Below are positions 1 through 9,041 of a stretch of DNA of 36,860 bases, piece after piece. Under the pieces are notes generated by a model. It saw only the letters and a list, made by a program, of their open reading frames with translations, was not told the origin of the DNA and made no database searches. The translations under genes were made by a program, and so were the position numbers. The stretch is from JAFARZ01 sp035651595 (GTDB taxonomy: Bacteria > Actinomycetota > Actinomycetes > Streptosporangiales > Streptosporangiaceae), in contig DASRFJ010000318.1 in the NCBI GenBank assembly GCA_035651595.1, positions 1-36,860 on the forward strand. Reading direction: 5' to 3'. Numbering within the stretch: position 1 is the first letter of the stretch; the number at the start of each line of letters is the position of its first letter.

Positions 1-2188
1 CGCGTAGCTTCCTCGCAAGTCCGATCCATGCGTGGCCTTCACGGTCCCGATTGCCGCTTTCCCTGGCGAGGGCTACCGCGCGTCGGCAGGAGGTGATGGC
101 CTCCTCGGATCGCCCCAGTTCATCCAGCGTCCGTCCTAGGTTGCTCGACACGCGTGCCTGGTCATCCCGATCACCGCTTTGCCCGTAGAGGGAGAGCGCT
201 TGCTGGTGAGCCGTCACCGCGTCGTCGAACCGCTGCATGTCGCTCAGGCACAAGGCGAGATTGCTCCACGCCTGACCTTGACCGAAGTCGTCACCGATAT
301 CTCGCCACAGGGCCAACTGCTGGCGATGGATGTCGTCGGCCTCGGTTAGCTGACCCGCCCAGTACAGCCCCACGCCCAGGAGATTCAGGGCCGTAGCCTG
401 GCGCCGCGGCTCGCCGAGTGCCGTCGCAGCGGCGTGAGCCTCCCGCGCGACCCCCAGGAAGTCCTTCTGCCCGTAGCGCCGGTGAAGCACGTATATGCCA
501 ACCAGCTTGGCCAGGTCGACCGCGACATCGTGCCGGGAGCTGTTCGTTGCCAGCGTCACCGCGGCGGCGAGCGTGGCCCGGTGCGTGTCCAGCCACGCAA
601 CCGCGTCCAGTCGGCCGCTGAACACCGGGGGGCCTGATCGTTTCGCCGGAGGTAGGAAGTAATTGTCGGCGGCCTTGGCAGTGGTCAGGTAGTAGTCCAG
701 GAGCCGGGTCAGGGCAGCCTGGTGATCGTCATCCTCGGTGCGGTCCGCGCGGATGTGCAGGCGGACCAGGTCGTGCATTCGCCACCTGCCGTTGGTCGGA
801 TGGAGCAGGTGAGCCTGGCGCAATGTGCGGAGCTGAGCGGCGACGAGAGATTCGGAAGCATCGGCCAGGGCGGCGGCCGCCGTGGTGGAGATATCGGGGC
901 CGGGGTCGAGCGTGAGCAGGCGCAGCAGCCGCGCCGCGTCGGAATCCTGCTTCTTCAGCCGCTGCCACGACATCTCGATCACGCCGGCCACCGCTGTGCT
1001 GCCGTGCCGCAGCACGGCGAGACGGGTCGCCGCGTCCGAGAGGTCGTCGGACAGCGCGTCGGCGGTCAGGCCAGGGTCATCGGCCAGCAGAGCCGCGGCG
1101 ATCTCGATCGCCAACGGCAACCGGCCGCACACCTCTACCAGCCGCTCGCTCGCCGCGCGGTCGCGGTCGACCCGAGGGTCGTGCGGATGATGCTGCCGCA
1201 CCGCCCCGCGCAGCAGTTGCAGGGATTCGCGGAGGCTGAGCACATCCAGCTCGACCCGGCGGGAGCTGGGCAAGGTCAGCGTGTCGCGGGTGGTCACCAC
1301 GGCCCGGTGCGCCGCCTGGCGGGGGAGCAGGTCAAGCACCTGTTCAGCGGCTGAGGCGTTGTCCAGGATGACTAGCACGGGTTGTTCCCGGTCAGCCAGA
1401 CCGGCCAGGAAGCGATGGTAGGCGGCCGCCTGCTCGACCCTGGTGGCCGGGATCTCCGCGGCTGGCAGGCCCAGGGCATACAGGAGAGGCCCGAATACCT
1501 GCCCCGGCCAGATCTGCCGCTCGCTGGGATCGTAGCCACGCAGGTTGACCATCACCGCGCCGCCCGGGAACCAGCCTCGCTCGACCGCCACCGCGGCGGC
1601 GTGCCGGGCCAGCGTTGTCTTACCGATCCCGCCCATACCCGCCACCGCCGAGACCACTACCGCGCCGGGTTCGTCGGAGTCGGCGGGCGCCTGATGGCCG
1701 GGAGCTAGACCGTTCAGCACGGCCCGCACCTCCCGGGTGCGGCCGACGAACAACTCAGGCGCCGCCATTCGCGTCCCGACCACCGGGACCACCACCGTGT
1801 CCGCAGTCGGTTCCGGCGCGGGCAGCCGCACGTGATCGGCCAGGCTCGCTTGTGCCTGGGGACGGAGCTGGCGTTCGACCCACTCTTCGTGTTCCGCTTT
1901 GACCTGCCGCAGACGGGCGGCCGTGAAGTGCTGTGCCTGGTCGTCGACCCTTTTGTGGTCGACCCGGCACAAGAGGATCAGGTTCTCATAGCTATCAACC
2001 GCGTCAGCGGGACATTCGCCACAGCGCGGACCTCCCGGCGAGCGTGCCGCAATATGCGCCTCGTCGCCGACGACCGCGTCGTCATCGGCTGCTGTCCGCT
2101 TCGCGACAAGAACACGACGGCACAGCGCGCATCGGTTACCTGAACGGCCCCAGAGGATCTTCCGGTCCTTGCCGCTGATACTCACCAT
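1..2188 (-). CDS. HNH nuclease / NB-ARC / TPR protein (3' end off window)
   Basis: I translated the minus strand from an ATG at 2188; the frame stays open to base 1, so about 729 residues are present and the C-terminus lies outside the window. Residues 18-100 form an HNH-type zinc-finger nuclease domain: CALC at 20-23, EAHIAARSPGGPR with His45, NLILLC at 69-74, and DHKR with His78. A linker leads to LFVGR (146-150) and an NB-ARC/STAND ATPase with Walker A GMGGIGKTT (184-192), Walker B VLVILDN (271-277), VVTTRD (297-302) and the RLPLA motif (356-360). A winged-helix MHDLVR segment follows, then TPR repeats from about residue 520. STAND proteins use the repeat domain as a sensor and the N-terminal domain as effector, so ligand-triggered DNA cleavage is the inferred role; it may be antiphage. 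A regulatory role is the alternative. The decayed IS next to it marks a variable region. Confidence 0.85.
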   Translation of the reverse strand, partial: MVSISGKDRKILWGRSGNRCALCRRVLVAKRTAADDDAVVGDEAHIAARSPGGPRCGECPADAVDSYENLILLCRVDHKRVDDQAQHFTAARLRQVKAEHEEWVERQLRPQAQASLADHVRLPAPEPTADTVVVPVVGTRMAAPELFVGRTREVRAVLNGLAPGHQAPADSDEPGAVVVSAVAGMGGIGKTTLARHAAAVAVERGWFPGGAVMVNLRGYDPSERQIWPGQVFGPLLYALGLPAAEIPATRVEQAAAYHRFLAGLADREQPVLVILDNASAAEQVLDLLPRQAAHRAVVTTRDTLTLPSSRRVELDVLSLRESLQLLRGAVRQHHPHDPRVDRDRAASERLVEVCGRLPLAIEIAAALLADDPGLTADALSDDLSDAATRLAVLRHGSTAVAGVIEMSWQRLKKQDSDAARLLRLLTLDPGPDISTTAAAALADASESLVAAQLRTLRQAHLLHPTNGRWRMHDLVRLHIRADRTEDDDHQAALTRLLDYYLTTAKAADNYFLPPAKRSGPPVFSGRLDAVAWLDTHRATLAAAVTLATNSSRHDVAVDLAKLVGIYVLHRRYGQKDFLGVAREAHAAATALGEPRRQATALNLLGVGLYWAGQLTEADDIHRQQLALWRDIGDDFGQGQAWSNLALCLSDMQRFDDAVTAHQQALSLYGQSGDRDDQARVSSNLGRTLDELGRSEEAITSCRRAVALARESGNRDREGHAWIGLARKLR

Positions 2189-2247
2189 GACATACTGCCG
2201 GATTACACCCGGCTCTCGAATGGTCTTCAGCGGGTCGCGCCGCTACC

Positions 2248-3476
2248 CAGGGACACGGCAGAGTCGCGTTCATGCAGCCTGGAGCAGCTTTAGCGTTCGC
2301 TGTGGATCGCGGGCGTGGTGACGGTTGGCCGCGGCGATGTTGGCGTGGCCGTCCAGGCGCAGGATGCTGATGGCCAGGCTGTGGAGCGTTGCCATGACCC
2401 GGGGAGCATTACCTGTCCTGACCAGGGATTTGTCTTCCTGGTAGGTGACGTCCCGGACCCAGTGGAGGCGGTTTTCTATCTCCCAGTGGCTGCGGGCCCA
2501 GGCAGCCAGGGTGGCCGGGCCGGCGTCGCGATCGCTGGTGATCAGGTACACGACCTCGACGGTCTTCTTTCCCTTCTTCGTGACGGTACGGCGCAGCTGC
2601 GCGACCTGGCGGCGCCGTCGAACCCGATCCAGGCTGGCGCCAGCACGGCCTTGATGGTGCGGCGGGCCCGGCGGCCGTGGTCTTTGCTCACGGCCGAGAT
2701 GGCGGGGACGGCGGCCCAGGGCAGCTTCTTCAGCTGCCGGTACAGGGTCGGCATGTTGCCCTTGACGGTAATTACGAGTCCGCGCCCCGGCTGAGGATGA
2801 CCTGCGCGGTGTCGCTCTGCGTGTGCATCGCGTCTTATGCCGGCATCATTGGACTTCGCGTCCACGGCGACCTGGCCCAGGACCGTGCCGATGCCGTGTG
2901 CCAGGGCCGCGACCAGGTGCGGGGCCTTCCCGTCCTTGTTCTTCGCGCCGCGGACGGTCTTACCGTCGATCGCGATCATCAGCCGCCCGCCAGCCTGCAC
3001 CGCCCTGGTGTGCAGCCACGCACCGAGAACCCTGTCGAGCACGTCGGCGCTGACCAGCGCGAACGCGCGCCGGAAGGTGGACTCCTCCGCCGGTCCGCGG
3101 GCCGCGCCCAGCACAGCCAGCACCTCCGGGTCGGCATCGGCGGCCCACTGCCCGATCGCTGCAAACGACCGCGACCCCGCGATCACCGCCGCGATCCCCA
3201 CGGCCAGCAGCCCCGCCAGCCCATGACGGCGACCGCGCCTCTTCCGCGGGTCCGGGACCTGGGCAAGGAGATCAAGCAGGTACTGGCTGCCGGCAGCCGT
3301 CATAGACGAAGATGTCATCGGCGGGCGGGTGTCCCTCGTGGCAGAAAGATGGCGAGTGTAGGACTTCCATCGTTCCGCCCGGGCCCTGCCCGCCACCCAA
3401 GGACACGCCGGGCACATCACCTGCCGTCACAACATAGCAGGTCACACCCCCAATTCACGACTTTGCCGGGTCCCTG
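2248..3476 (-). mobile_element. Decayed ISAs1-family insertion sequence
   Basis: About 1,229 bp bounded by imperfect 21-bp terminal inverted repeats. The left end at 2248-2268 reads CAGGGACACGGCAGAGTCGCG-like and the reverse complement of the right end (3456-3476) differs at about three positions, both starting CAGGGAC. The interior encodes a minus-strand ISAs1-type transposase broken by several frameshifts. Length and ends fit the family. I could not find flanking direct repeats, which suggests an old insertion or later rearrangement of the flanks. Confidence 0.8.
2270..3318 (-). pseudogene. ISAs1-family transposase, frameshifted
   Basis: The start is probably the ATG at 3318 (MTSSSMTAAG). 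The N-terminal DDE_Tnp_1-associated region is intact (LLDLLAQVPDPRKRRGRRHG, then SRSFAAIGQW), followed by the catalytic-core start IAIDGKTVRGA. Three lesions are visible. An internal deletion after DAKSND has removed the stretch leading to the second catalytic region, which resumes in another frame as DAMHTQSDTAQVILSRGAD. A second shift, near base 2773, returns to VITVKGNMPTLYRQL. A one-base loss near 2612 (GCCCAG to GCCAG) moves the C-terminus (YLITSDRDAG, then SHWEIENRLHWVRDV) to the third frame, ending at 2270. The element cannot make its own transposase. Confidence 0.88.
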
Positions 3477-3485
3477 CCCCGGGGG

Positions 3486-4133
3486 TCAGTAATGCTGGTG
3501 GACCCGCAGGGCCGCGAGTATGCGCTTGTCGCGGCAGGCCTGGTAGGTCAGGGCCACAGCCGCGGTCTGCGAAGGCACCTCCAGCTTGTGCAGGATCCCG
3601 GCGATCTGCGTCCGCACCGTGGCGAGCGTGGCCGGCCGCTGCCGGGCGATGCCCGCCGCGGTCAGGCCCGCGGCCAGGTCGGCGAGGACGGCCGCCTCCC
3701 GGTCGGTTAGCCGGCTGAACCGGTCCGACTCGGCCTTGCGCCGATGTATCCGGCCACGCAGGCGGTCGCGGGCCTCCGGCCGCGGTGCCCCGGCCCGGAG
3801 CACGGCATCGACCCGGCCGATGACCTCGGGAAAGGGCAGGTCCGCATTGACTACCGCGCTGGCCCCGCGCAGCAGGCCGTCGGCCAGTTCGCTCAGGCAG
3901 GCCAGGCCGCCGACCAGAATCAGGAGCCGCGGGGGTGCCGTTGCCGCGCTGACCTCCGGCAGCTGGAGGTGGCCTTGGGCATCAGCCGCGACGACCACTG
4001 GGACGCCTGCCCCGCCCCCTGCGTCGCCGTGCACGTGCCAGCCCAGCGTGGCGAGCCCGACGGTGAGCGCCGAAGCTAGCGGGTCATGCGGAAACAGGAC
4101 AGTCACTGACTTACCAGGGCCGGGCATTCCCAT
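3486..4133 (-). CDS. LuxR-family transcriptional regulator with degenerate N-terminal domain
   Basis: A 215-residue protein; the second ATG at 4127 is also possible and sits better behind the GGGAGA ribosome-binding site. The C-terminal 65 residues form a LuxR/NarL HTH: LTDREAAVLADLAAGLTAAG, then RQRPATLATVRTQIAGILHKLEV. The N-terminal ~120 residues have a receiver-like alternation of strands and helices (VTVLFPHDPLASALTVGLATLGW, RLLILVG), but I see no acidic pocket, phosphorylatable Asp and Lys set, so signalling is probably not by phosphorelay. It diverges from the excisionase-LuxR regulator at 4397 across a ~260-bp intergenic region. A role in controlling the condensation-protein locus is an inference from position only. 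Confidence 0.8.
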   Translation of the reverse strand: MGMPGPGKSVTVLFPHDPLASALTVGLATLGWHVHGDAGGGAGVPVVVAADAQGHLQLPEVSAATAPPRLLILVGGLACLSELADGLLRGASAVVNADLPFPEVIGRVDAVLRAGAPRPEARDRLRGRIHRRKAESDRFSRLTDREAAVLADLAAGLTAAGIARQRPATLATVRTQIAGILHKLEVPSQTAAVALTYQACRDKRILAALRVHQHY

Positions 4134-4396
4134 TTCTCCCTTATCGGCAAACTAACGAACCAGGTCTGGATGGCTACTGCCTTTCGTGCCTGGTCAGGCA
4201 GACGAGGCCGGGATTACTCACTGCATCTGCCGCGATCCAGAATGTGATCCATTTAGGTTCGCCGGTATCGTTTCTGCATCTCAACGGGCTACAGGCTGAA
4301 TCCGGGGTACTCATCCCGCTGGACGATTCCGTTCGCCCGGCGGCCGCCACCGCCAGGTGGCCCTGCCGGTCACGCGTCAGCTCACAAGGGGGACCA

Positions 4397-4957
4397 TTGC
4401 GCGTGCTTAGCAAGTACCTGTCGGTCACCGACGTCCAGCGGGAACTGGGGCTATCGGCTGCCCAGGTTCAGTACCTCATCGACAGCCGACGGCTGCCGGC
4501 CTTCCGGGTCTTCGGCAAGTGGCGGATCGAGCGGGAACTGCTGGAGCAGATGGTCGACAACCTGTACGAGGCGGACCTGCACGAGGAGGAATCTCGGGCT
4601 GACATCGGTGGCGGCGAACAGGCGGGGCAGCAACCCATGGCCGAGTCGGCCACGGACCCCCCGCGCCTGACGGCGGGCATGCTGGAGACGGCGGCCCGCA
4701 TCGCAGTGCTACCGCGCCGGCAGCTCGACGGCGCCCTCGGCCTGACCGGGCAGCAGCAGAAGGTACTCGAACTCGTGGGGCAGGGCCTGTCCAACGCGGA
4801 GATCGCGGCCAACTTGACCGTGGAGATCTCCACCGTCAAGAGTCATGTGTCCCGCATCCTGCAGCGCTGCGGCCTGCGTGACCGCGAGCAACTCATCGTG
4901 CTGGCCTGGCAGTCCGGCCTTATGTCCGACTCCTCCCCAGGCGCGGCAGCGACTTAA
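4397..4957 (+). CDS. Excisionase-type HTH fused to LuxR HTH regulator
   Basis: The frame is open further upstream, but the ribosome-binding-like AAGGGGGA (4386-4393) points to a start at TTG 4397 or GTG 4403. The N-terminal ~55 residues are a MerR/excisionase-family winged HTH: YLSVTDVQRELGLSAAQVQYLIDSRRLPAFRV, then KWRIERELLEQMV. An acidic linker of about 60 residues follows. The C-terminus is a LuxR HTH: LTGQQQKVLELVGQGLSNAE, then ISTVKSHVSRILQRCGL. Two DNA-binding domains of different families in one ~186-residue protein with no obvious sensor domain is uncommon. The gene lies just upstream of the first condensation-domain gene in the same direction, separated by a strong hairpin and a conserved leader. 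It is a plausible pathway activator, but this is inference. Confidence 0.8.
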   Translation: MRVLSKYLSVTDVQRELGLSAAQVQYLIDSRRLPAFRVFGKWRIERELLEQMVDNLYEADLHEEESRADIGGGEQAGQQPMAESATDPPRLTAGMLETAARIAVLPRRQLDGALGLTGQQQKVLELVGQGLSNAEIAANLTVEISTVKSHVSRILQRCGLRDREQLIVLAWQSGLMSDSSPGAAAT

Positions 4958-4984
4958 CGCCAGCGCCAGTTCAGCATCCGGCAT

Positions 4985-5022
4985 GCGGAACCTGTCGTCC
5001 TCGGCCGGACGACAGGTTCCGC
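4985..5022 (+). terminator. Strong hairpin between regulator and first condensation gene
   Basis: A perfect 16-bp inverted repeat (GCGGAACCTGTCGTCC and its complement) with loop TCGGCC lies 28 bases after the LuxR-type stop codon. There is no U-tract downstream, as is common for actinobacterial terminators. It may terminate the regulator transcript, insulate the next gene or act as an attenuator. Confidence 0.65.
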
Positions 5023-5060
5023 GGCTCGCCGGGTTCGCCGCGAGGACGACCACGACGATC

Positions 5061-5177
5061 GGCAATCTCGGAGAGGACTGTCCGCGGCCCTCTGAATATG
5101 TTCGTCTTCGGCAGCGCGGGGTGCGCCGCGATATCACCAGACCCCGTTTCGAGGCGAAAGAGCTTGGCGAGATCGAT
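5061..5177 (+). promoter_or_regulatory. Conserved leader upstream of condensation gene 1
   Basis: This stretch is closely similar to 9540-9673 upstream of the third paralogue. Shared blocks include TCGGCAATCTCGGAG, CTGTCCGC, GTCTTCGGC, CGCCGCGAT..CACCAGAC and GGCGAGATC..TATGGTGTCTA, with one ~15-bp indel. Conservation of non-coding sequence beside divergent coding sequence suggests a promoter/operator or 5' UTR element. The alternative is simply the remains of a gene duplication that included the upstream region. Confidence 0.6.
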
Positions 5178-6956
5178 ATGGTGTCTACGCCGCTGGCGCC
5201 GCTAGATCTCGTGACGGCGACGACACGCCTGGTGCCCGTGACGTTCTCCGGTTCACGTTCCGGTTCCGGTCCGGTCACCCTAGGCCAGCTGAACGTGCTG
5301 CTATGGGCCGCGGATCAAACCATTTTCGGCGCCGTGCAATGCCAGACGCTCAATGTCGCACCGGGCCGGTCGCTGGATCAGGTGACCAGGGCGATCGGCC
5401 GGCTCGTTAGCCGGCACGAGTCACTACGGACCCTGTTCGCGGTGGGCACATCGGGGGAGTGGGCCCAGCAGGTCACGGCGTCCGGTGAGCTGCTGGTCGA
5501 GGTCCACGAAGCTGGCGGTCGGCTAGCCGCTACCGAGGCGCTGCTCAAGCAGCGGCTGACCGCGCCATTCGCGCTGGACCAGGAATGGCCGATCCGGGCC
5601 GCGGTCATCACCTCCGGTGGCGCCCCGGCAAAGGTTCTGCTGGCTCTCACGCACGCCGCGGCCGACTTCGCCTCGCTGGGCATCATCGCGCGCGATTTCC
5701 GGCGACTGATGAGCAACAGCACGAGCCAGGCACCGGAGCCGCCGATCCTTCACCCGCTGGATCAGGCCGAGCTTGAGATGTCGCCGATGGCCAAGTCCCG
5801 CGCCGAAGCCGCGGTGCGGTACTGGGAAACCATCCTGCGCGGCTCGCCGCAGTGCATGCTCGCCGTGCCCGCACACCCGCCGGCGAACAGCGGCTCGAGG
5901 ATAGCGACCCTGCGCTCGCGGGCTGCCGCACTCGCGCTAGCCAGGATCGCCGACCGGACTCACGCAAGTCAGTCGGTGGTGATCCTCGCCGCCGTCGCGA
6001 CGCTCCTCGGCCTGCGCACCGTCAATGACCGGTGCCAGATCACCGCCCTCTGCGCGAATCGCTTCGCTCGGGCCAGCCGTGACTACGTGGGCACGATCGC
6101 ACAGGACGCACTCATCGACGTCGGCCTGACTGCCGAAACGTTCGACGGAATCATCGAGGCGACCCGCACCGCCGCGCTGACTGCCTACTATTACAGCCAG
6201 TACGACGCCAGAAGCCTCTGGCAGATGATCAGCCGCGTGGGCGAAGATCGCGGCACCGAGTTTCACCGCGACTGCGTGGTGAACGATTTGAATGGCGCCG
6301 CGGGCCAGGTCCAGATGGGGCACGTCGGCGGCTTGCCGGAAAAGGGTGAGGCGGCGAACGCGCTGCGGGACACGCGGCTGGTGTGGACAGACACCGAGCC
6401 GCGCCCGTTGCTGTTCTATTTCGAAGTGTTCGGGCTGACCCGACATGATGTGAGCCTGTCGGTGTGGGCCGATCAGAGCAGGTTTCCTGCCGCGGAGGTT
6501 GAGCACTTCCTGTTCGCCGTCGAGCGGTTGCTCGTCGCCGCCGAGAGGCGGAACGTCCCGGTATGCGATATCGGCGACCTGGCCGGTATAAGCCCGGTAC
6601 TCCGCGATGCGTCCTGGCGCCGGATCGACTCATGCTGGGTCGAGATGCCGGCCGTCCAGCAGCTCTTCGACGACGTGGCCGCCGCACTGCCGGATATCGA
6701 TGCCGCTCAGGTCTTCTGCGCTCGTGATGTCGCCGGCCCGCGGACCGCCGGGTCGCTAGTGGCCTACGTGTCGGCGTCCGGTAACCGGATCACTCCCCGG
6801 ATCCTGCACGCGCAATGCCGGCAGCGGCTGGCCGGACGGCCTACCGTGATGGCGCCCGCTTGGTACGTCATCTGCGATCGGACCCCCGACGATCCGGCTC
6901 GGCTGGAGTCGTGGCGTCAGCTGCCCGTGCGGGTCGAGGGCTCCGGCCGGGCGTGA
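5178..6956 (+). CDS. Free-standing condensation-domain protein, paralogue 1
   Basis: The frame is open from 4845, but the start is placed at ATG 5178: the paralogues begin at the same place and an earlier start would overlap the regulator. It is 592 residues. The N-terminal ~480 residues look like an NRPS-type condensation (CoA-dependent acyltransferase) fold: GPVTLGQLNV (31-40) and RHESLRTLF (79-87). The active-site segment is LTHAAADFAS, which keeps the second His (159) and the Asp (163) of HHxxxDG but lacks the first His and the Gly. The last ~110 residues (CWVEMPAVQQL, LVAYVSASG, RLAGRPTVMAPAWYVI) vaguely resemble the C-terminal subdomain of adenylating enzymes. No adenylation core or carrier domain is present. 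It is the most divergent of the three copies. Amide or ester formation or degenerate binding are both possible. Confidence 0.78.
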   Translation: MVSTPLAPLDLVTATTRLVPVTFSGSRSGSGPVTLGQLNVLLWAADQTIFGAVQCQTLNVAPGRSLDQVTRAIGRLVSRHESLRTLFAVGTSGEWAQQVTASGELLVEVHEAGGRLAATEALLKQRLTAPFALDQEWPIRAAVITSGGAPAKVLLALTHAAADFASLGIIARDFRRLMSNSTSQAPEPPILHPLDQAELEMSPMAKSRAEAAVRYWETILRGSPQCMLAVPAHPPANSGSRIATLRSRAAALALARIADRTHASQSVVILAAVATLLGLRTVNDRCQITALCANRFARASRDYVGTIAQDALIDVGLTAETFDGIIEATRTAALTAYYYSQYDARSLWQMISRVGEDRGTEFHRDCVVNDLNGAAGQVQMGHVGGLPEKGEAANALRDTRLVWTDTEPRPLLFYFEVFGLTRHDVSLSVWADQSRFPAAEVEHFLFAVERLLVAAERRNVPVCDIGDLAGISPVLRDASWRRIDSCWVEMPAVQQLFDDVAAALPDIDAAQVFCARDVAGPRTAGSLVAYVSASGNRITPRILHAQCRQRLAGRPTVMAPAWYVICDRTPDDPARLESWRQLPVRVEGSGRA

Positions 6957-7030
6957 GCGGGTCCGTGAGCTGTCCCGTGTCGAGGCCATCCCGGATTGGG
7001 TTTTCCTCTAGATAGGTGGGCTGACCAGTC

Positions 7031-8821
7031 ATGAGCACCGGAACCGAAACCAGTCCGCGCCGTCCCCGCCGTCGGCGCCGCGTGCAGCTGACTCCGATGC
7101 GGTCGGTCCCGGTCGAGTTCACCGGGGAACGGGCCGGTACGGGACCGCTCACTTTAGGCCAGCTCAACGTCCATATATGGCTGAGCCAGATCCCCGACCA
7201 CTTCTACGCGCTGCTCTACGTCGAGCTCCCGGTGCCGACGGGGCTTTCCGTCGACGACGTGGCCGCCGCGGTCGCGGTGCTGGTCGCGTGGCACGAGAGC
7301 CTGCGCACCGCCTACCTGCCCGGCGACCCGCCGCGCCAGCGGGTCGCCGCGACCGGCGTCCAGCCGCTGGAGGTCTGCTCGCTCGGCTCGGGGCACTGGG
7401 GATCTTCGGACCGGCCCGCGGTGGCCGATGCGCTCATCTCGTGGCTGCGCGAGTCACCCGATCCGGCGCGGCGTCAGATGCGGGTGGCGGTGGCCATCGC
7501 CCCGGACGCGGGCGACCGGGTCATCGCGTGCGCCGCCGCGTTCTCACATCTGGCCGTAGATCACGACGCGATCGAGATCCTCCGGCGCGAGTTCGCCGGC
7601 CTGCTAGACGATCCCGCGCGACGGCAGGCTGCGCGACGTCCGGGCGGCCGGCCCGGCCACCAGCCGCTTGACCAAGCCGAGCTGGAGGCGTCACCGGCCG
7701 AGCGGCGCAGGGCCGACGCGGCACTGGATCACCTGCGGGAGCACTCGCTGCGGATCCCTCATTGCCTGTATGTTCTGCCGGGCGCCCGGACCAGCGGCGA
7801 GGCGCTGGCGGTGGAGCTGTCGTCAGTCGGCGCCGCGATGGCCGTGCGGCGGGTGGCCGCGCGCACCCGGACCAGCCGGTCCAGCATCGTGCTCGCGGCC
7901 ACCTGTGCCGTGGTCGCCCGTCGCGCCAGCTACCGGGATCTGGCGCTCCGCCTGTTGTCCAGCAACCGTTTCGAGACACACCTGGTGAACTACGTCGGTT
8001 CCCTGGCCCAGGACGCCATCGCCACGATCAATATCGCGGAAAGGAGTTTCGACGATCTGGCCGGCCACACCTGGACGACGGTGATGGAGGCGAGCCGCCA
8101 CGGCAGGTACGACGAGGCCAAGCGGGCCGCCATGGACAAACTGATCGAACGCGAACGGGGCCTGCGGTTCAACCACGACCCGTTGTTCAACAGCCTCGTC
8201 CCTGAGTCGTGGTCCGGACTGACCGCCGGCGTCGGATTCGAGCCCGAGGAGATCGACGTCGCGCTCGCCCGGACCGAGCTGCGGTGGCGCCCGATGCCGC
8301 GCAACGAAACGCCGATCCGGTTCACCCTCAACCAGATCGACGGCTGCCTGCGGCTGGACATGTGGAGCGGTGACACCGGCCTGGTGCCGCGCGCCGAACT
8401 GGAGTCAGTGCTGCTGGCCGTCGAACGCCTGCTGGTGGCCGCCGCCCACGGCGACATCGCCGGCGGCCGGATGCCCGGAATCATCGGGCTGGAACCCCTC
8501 GCCGGTACCCCGGACCGGATACTGGTCGACCACTGCTGGGTCGACGTCGCCGACGTGCAGCGCCTGGCCGACGACGCGGTCGCGCCCGGGGCGGCCCGGG
8601 TGTTCGCGTCGGCCGGCGGCCGGCCGCTGGTCGCCTACCTGACCGCCGCCGGCGCGATCCGCACGCCGGAGCAGGCACACGCCCGCTGCATGGCCGCCCT
8701 GGCCCAGCACCCGACGGCCATCACCCCCCGCTATTACGTGATCTGCCGCGCCGCGCCGCCGGACCCGGCCGATCCCGCCGCCTGGCCCGCACCGCTGGCC
8801 GCCGGCACCGGCCGCGCCTGA
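7031..8821 (+). CDS. Free-standing condensation-domain protein, paralogue 2
   Basis: A 596-residue protein beginning 74 bp after paralogue 1, with AGGTGGG upstream of the ATG. The Arg-rich N-terminus (residues 10-17) leads to TPMRSVPVEFTGERAGTGPL, then LGQLNVHIW (42-50), WHESLRTAY (87-95) and FSHLAVDHDA (171-180). Only the second His (173) and the Asp (177) of the condensation motif HHxxxDG remain. SSNRFETHLVNYVGSLAQD matches the region where condensation domains carry the VGxFxNT motif. The C-terminal unit (DHCWVDVADVQRLADDAV, RPLVAYLTAAG, PTAITPRYYVICRAAP) is shared by all three copies. It is far more similar to paralogue 3 than to 1, pointing to a recent duplication of 2/3. The 3' end carries a 24-bp tandem duplication across the stop codon. 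The substrate is unknown. Confidence 0.8.
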   Translation: MSTGTETSPRRPRRRRRVQLTPMRSVPVEFTGERAGTGPLTLGQLNVHIWLSQIPDHFYALLYVELPVPTGLSVDDVAAAVAVLVAWHESLRTAYLPGDPPRQRVAATGVQPLEVCSLGSGHWGSSDRPAVADALISWLRESPDPARRQMRVAVAIAPDAGDRVIACAAAFSHLAVDHDAIEILRREFAGLLDDPARRQAARRPGGRPGHQPLDQAELEASPAERRRADAALDHLREHSLRIPHCLYVLPGARTSGEALAVELSSVGAAMAVRRVAARTRTSRSSIVLAATCAVVARRASYRDLALRLLSSNRFETHLVNYVGSLAQDAIATINIAERSFDDLAGHTWTTVMEASRHGRYDEAKRAAMDKLIERERGLRFNHDPLFNSLVPESWSGLTAGVGFEPEEIDVALARTELRWRPMPRNETPIRFTLNQIDGCLRLDMWSGDTGLVPRAELESVLLAVERLLVAAAHGDIAGGRMPGIIGLEPLAGTPDRILVDHCWVDVADVQRLADDAVAPGAARVFASAGGRPLVAYLTAAGAIRTPEQAHARCMAALAQHPTAITPRYYVICRAAPPDPADPAAWPAPLAAGTGRA

Positions 8822-8848
8822 ACCGCCGGCACCGGCCGCGCCTGAACC
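8801..8848 (+). repeat. 24-bp tandem duplication across the stop codon
   Basis: Two perfect copies of a 24-bp unit beginning GCCGGCACCGGCC and ending CGCGCCTGAACC lie head to tail (8801-8824, 8825-8848). The first contains the gene's stop codon TGA at 8819-8821. The second is untranslated, consistent with a recent slippage or unequal-crossover event. Confidence 0.8.
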
Positions 8849-9041
8849 GCGGTTACCGGCGGCTAGAAACCCGCGTGGCTGTTCACCAATCGTCATAAGC
8901 TCGTTCCGCTCGTTGGGGACAAGCAGAGCGCGTTCCGCGGATCGTCCAGGGCGAGGCGTCGAGGGAAGGCCATCTATAGCGGGGGTATGCGGTCTTGTGT
9001 CCTGCTATGCGGGGCTATGTTCCGTCGGTTCGCATCGCTCG

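Noticed and set aside
722..1354. Open frame of 210 codons on the plus strand
   Set aside because: Antisense to the NB-ARC region of the HNH/NB-ARC/TPR gene.
4845..5177. Extended N-terminus for condensation gene 1 starting at 4845
   Set aside because: It would overlap the LuxR-type gene, run through the hairpin and the conserved leader, and add 111 residues not found in the paralogues.
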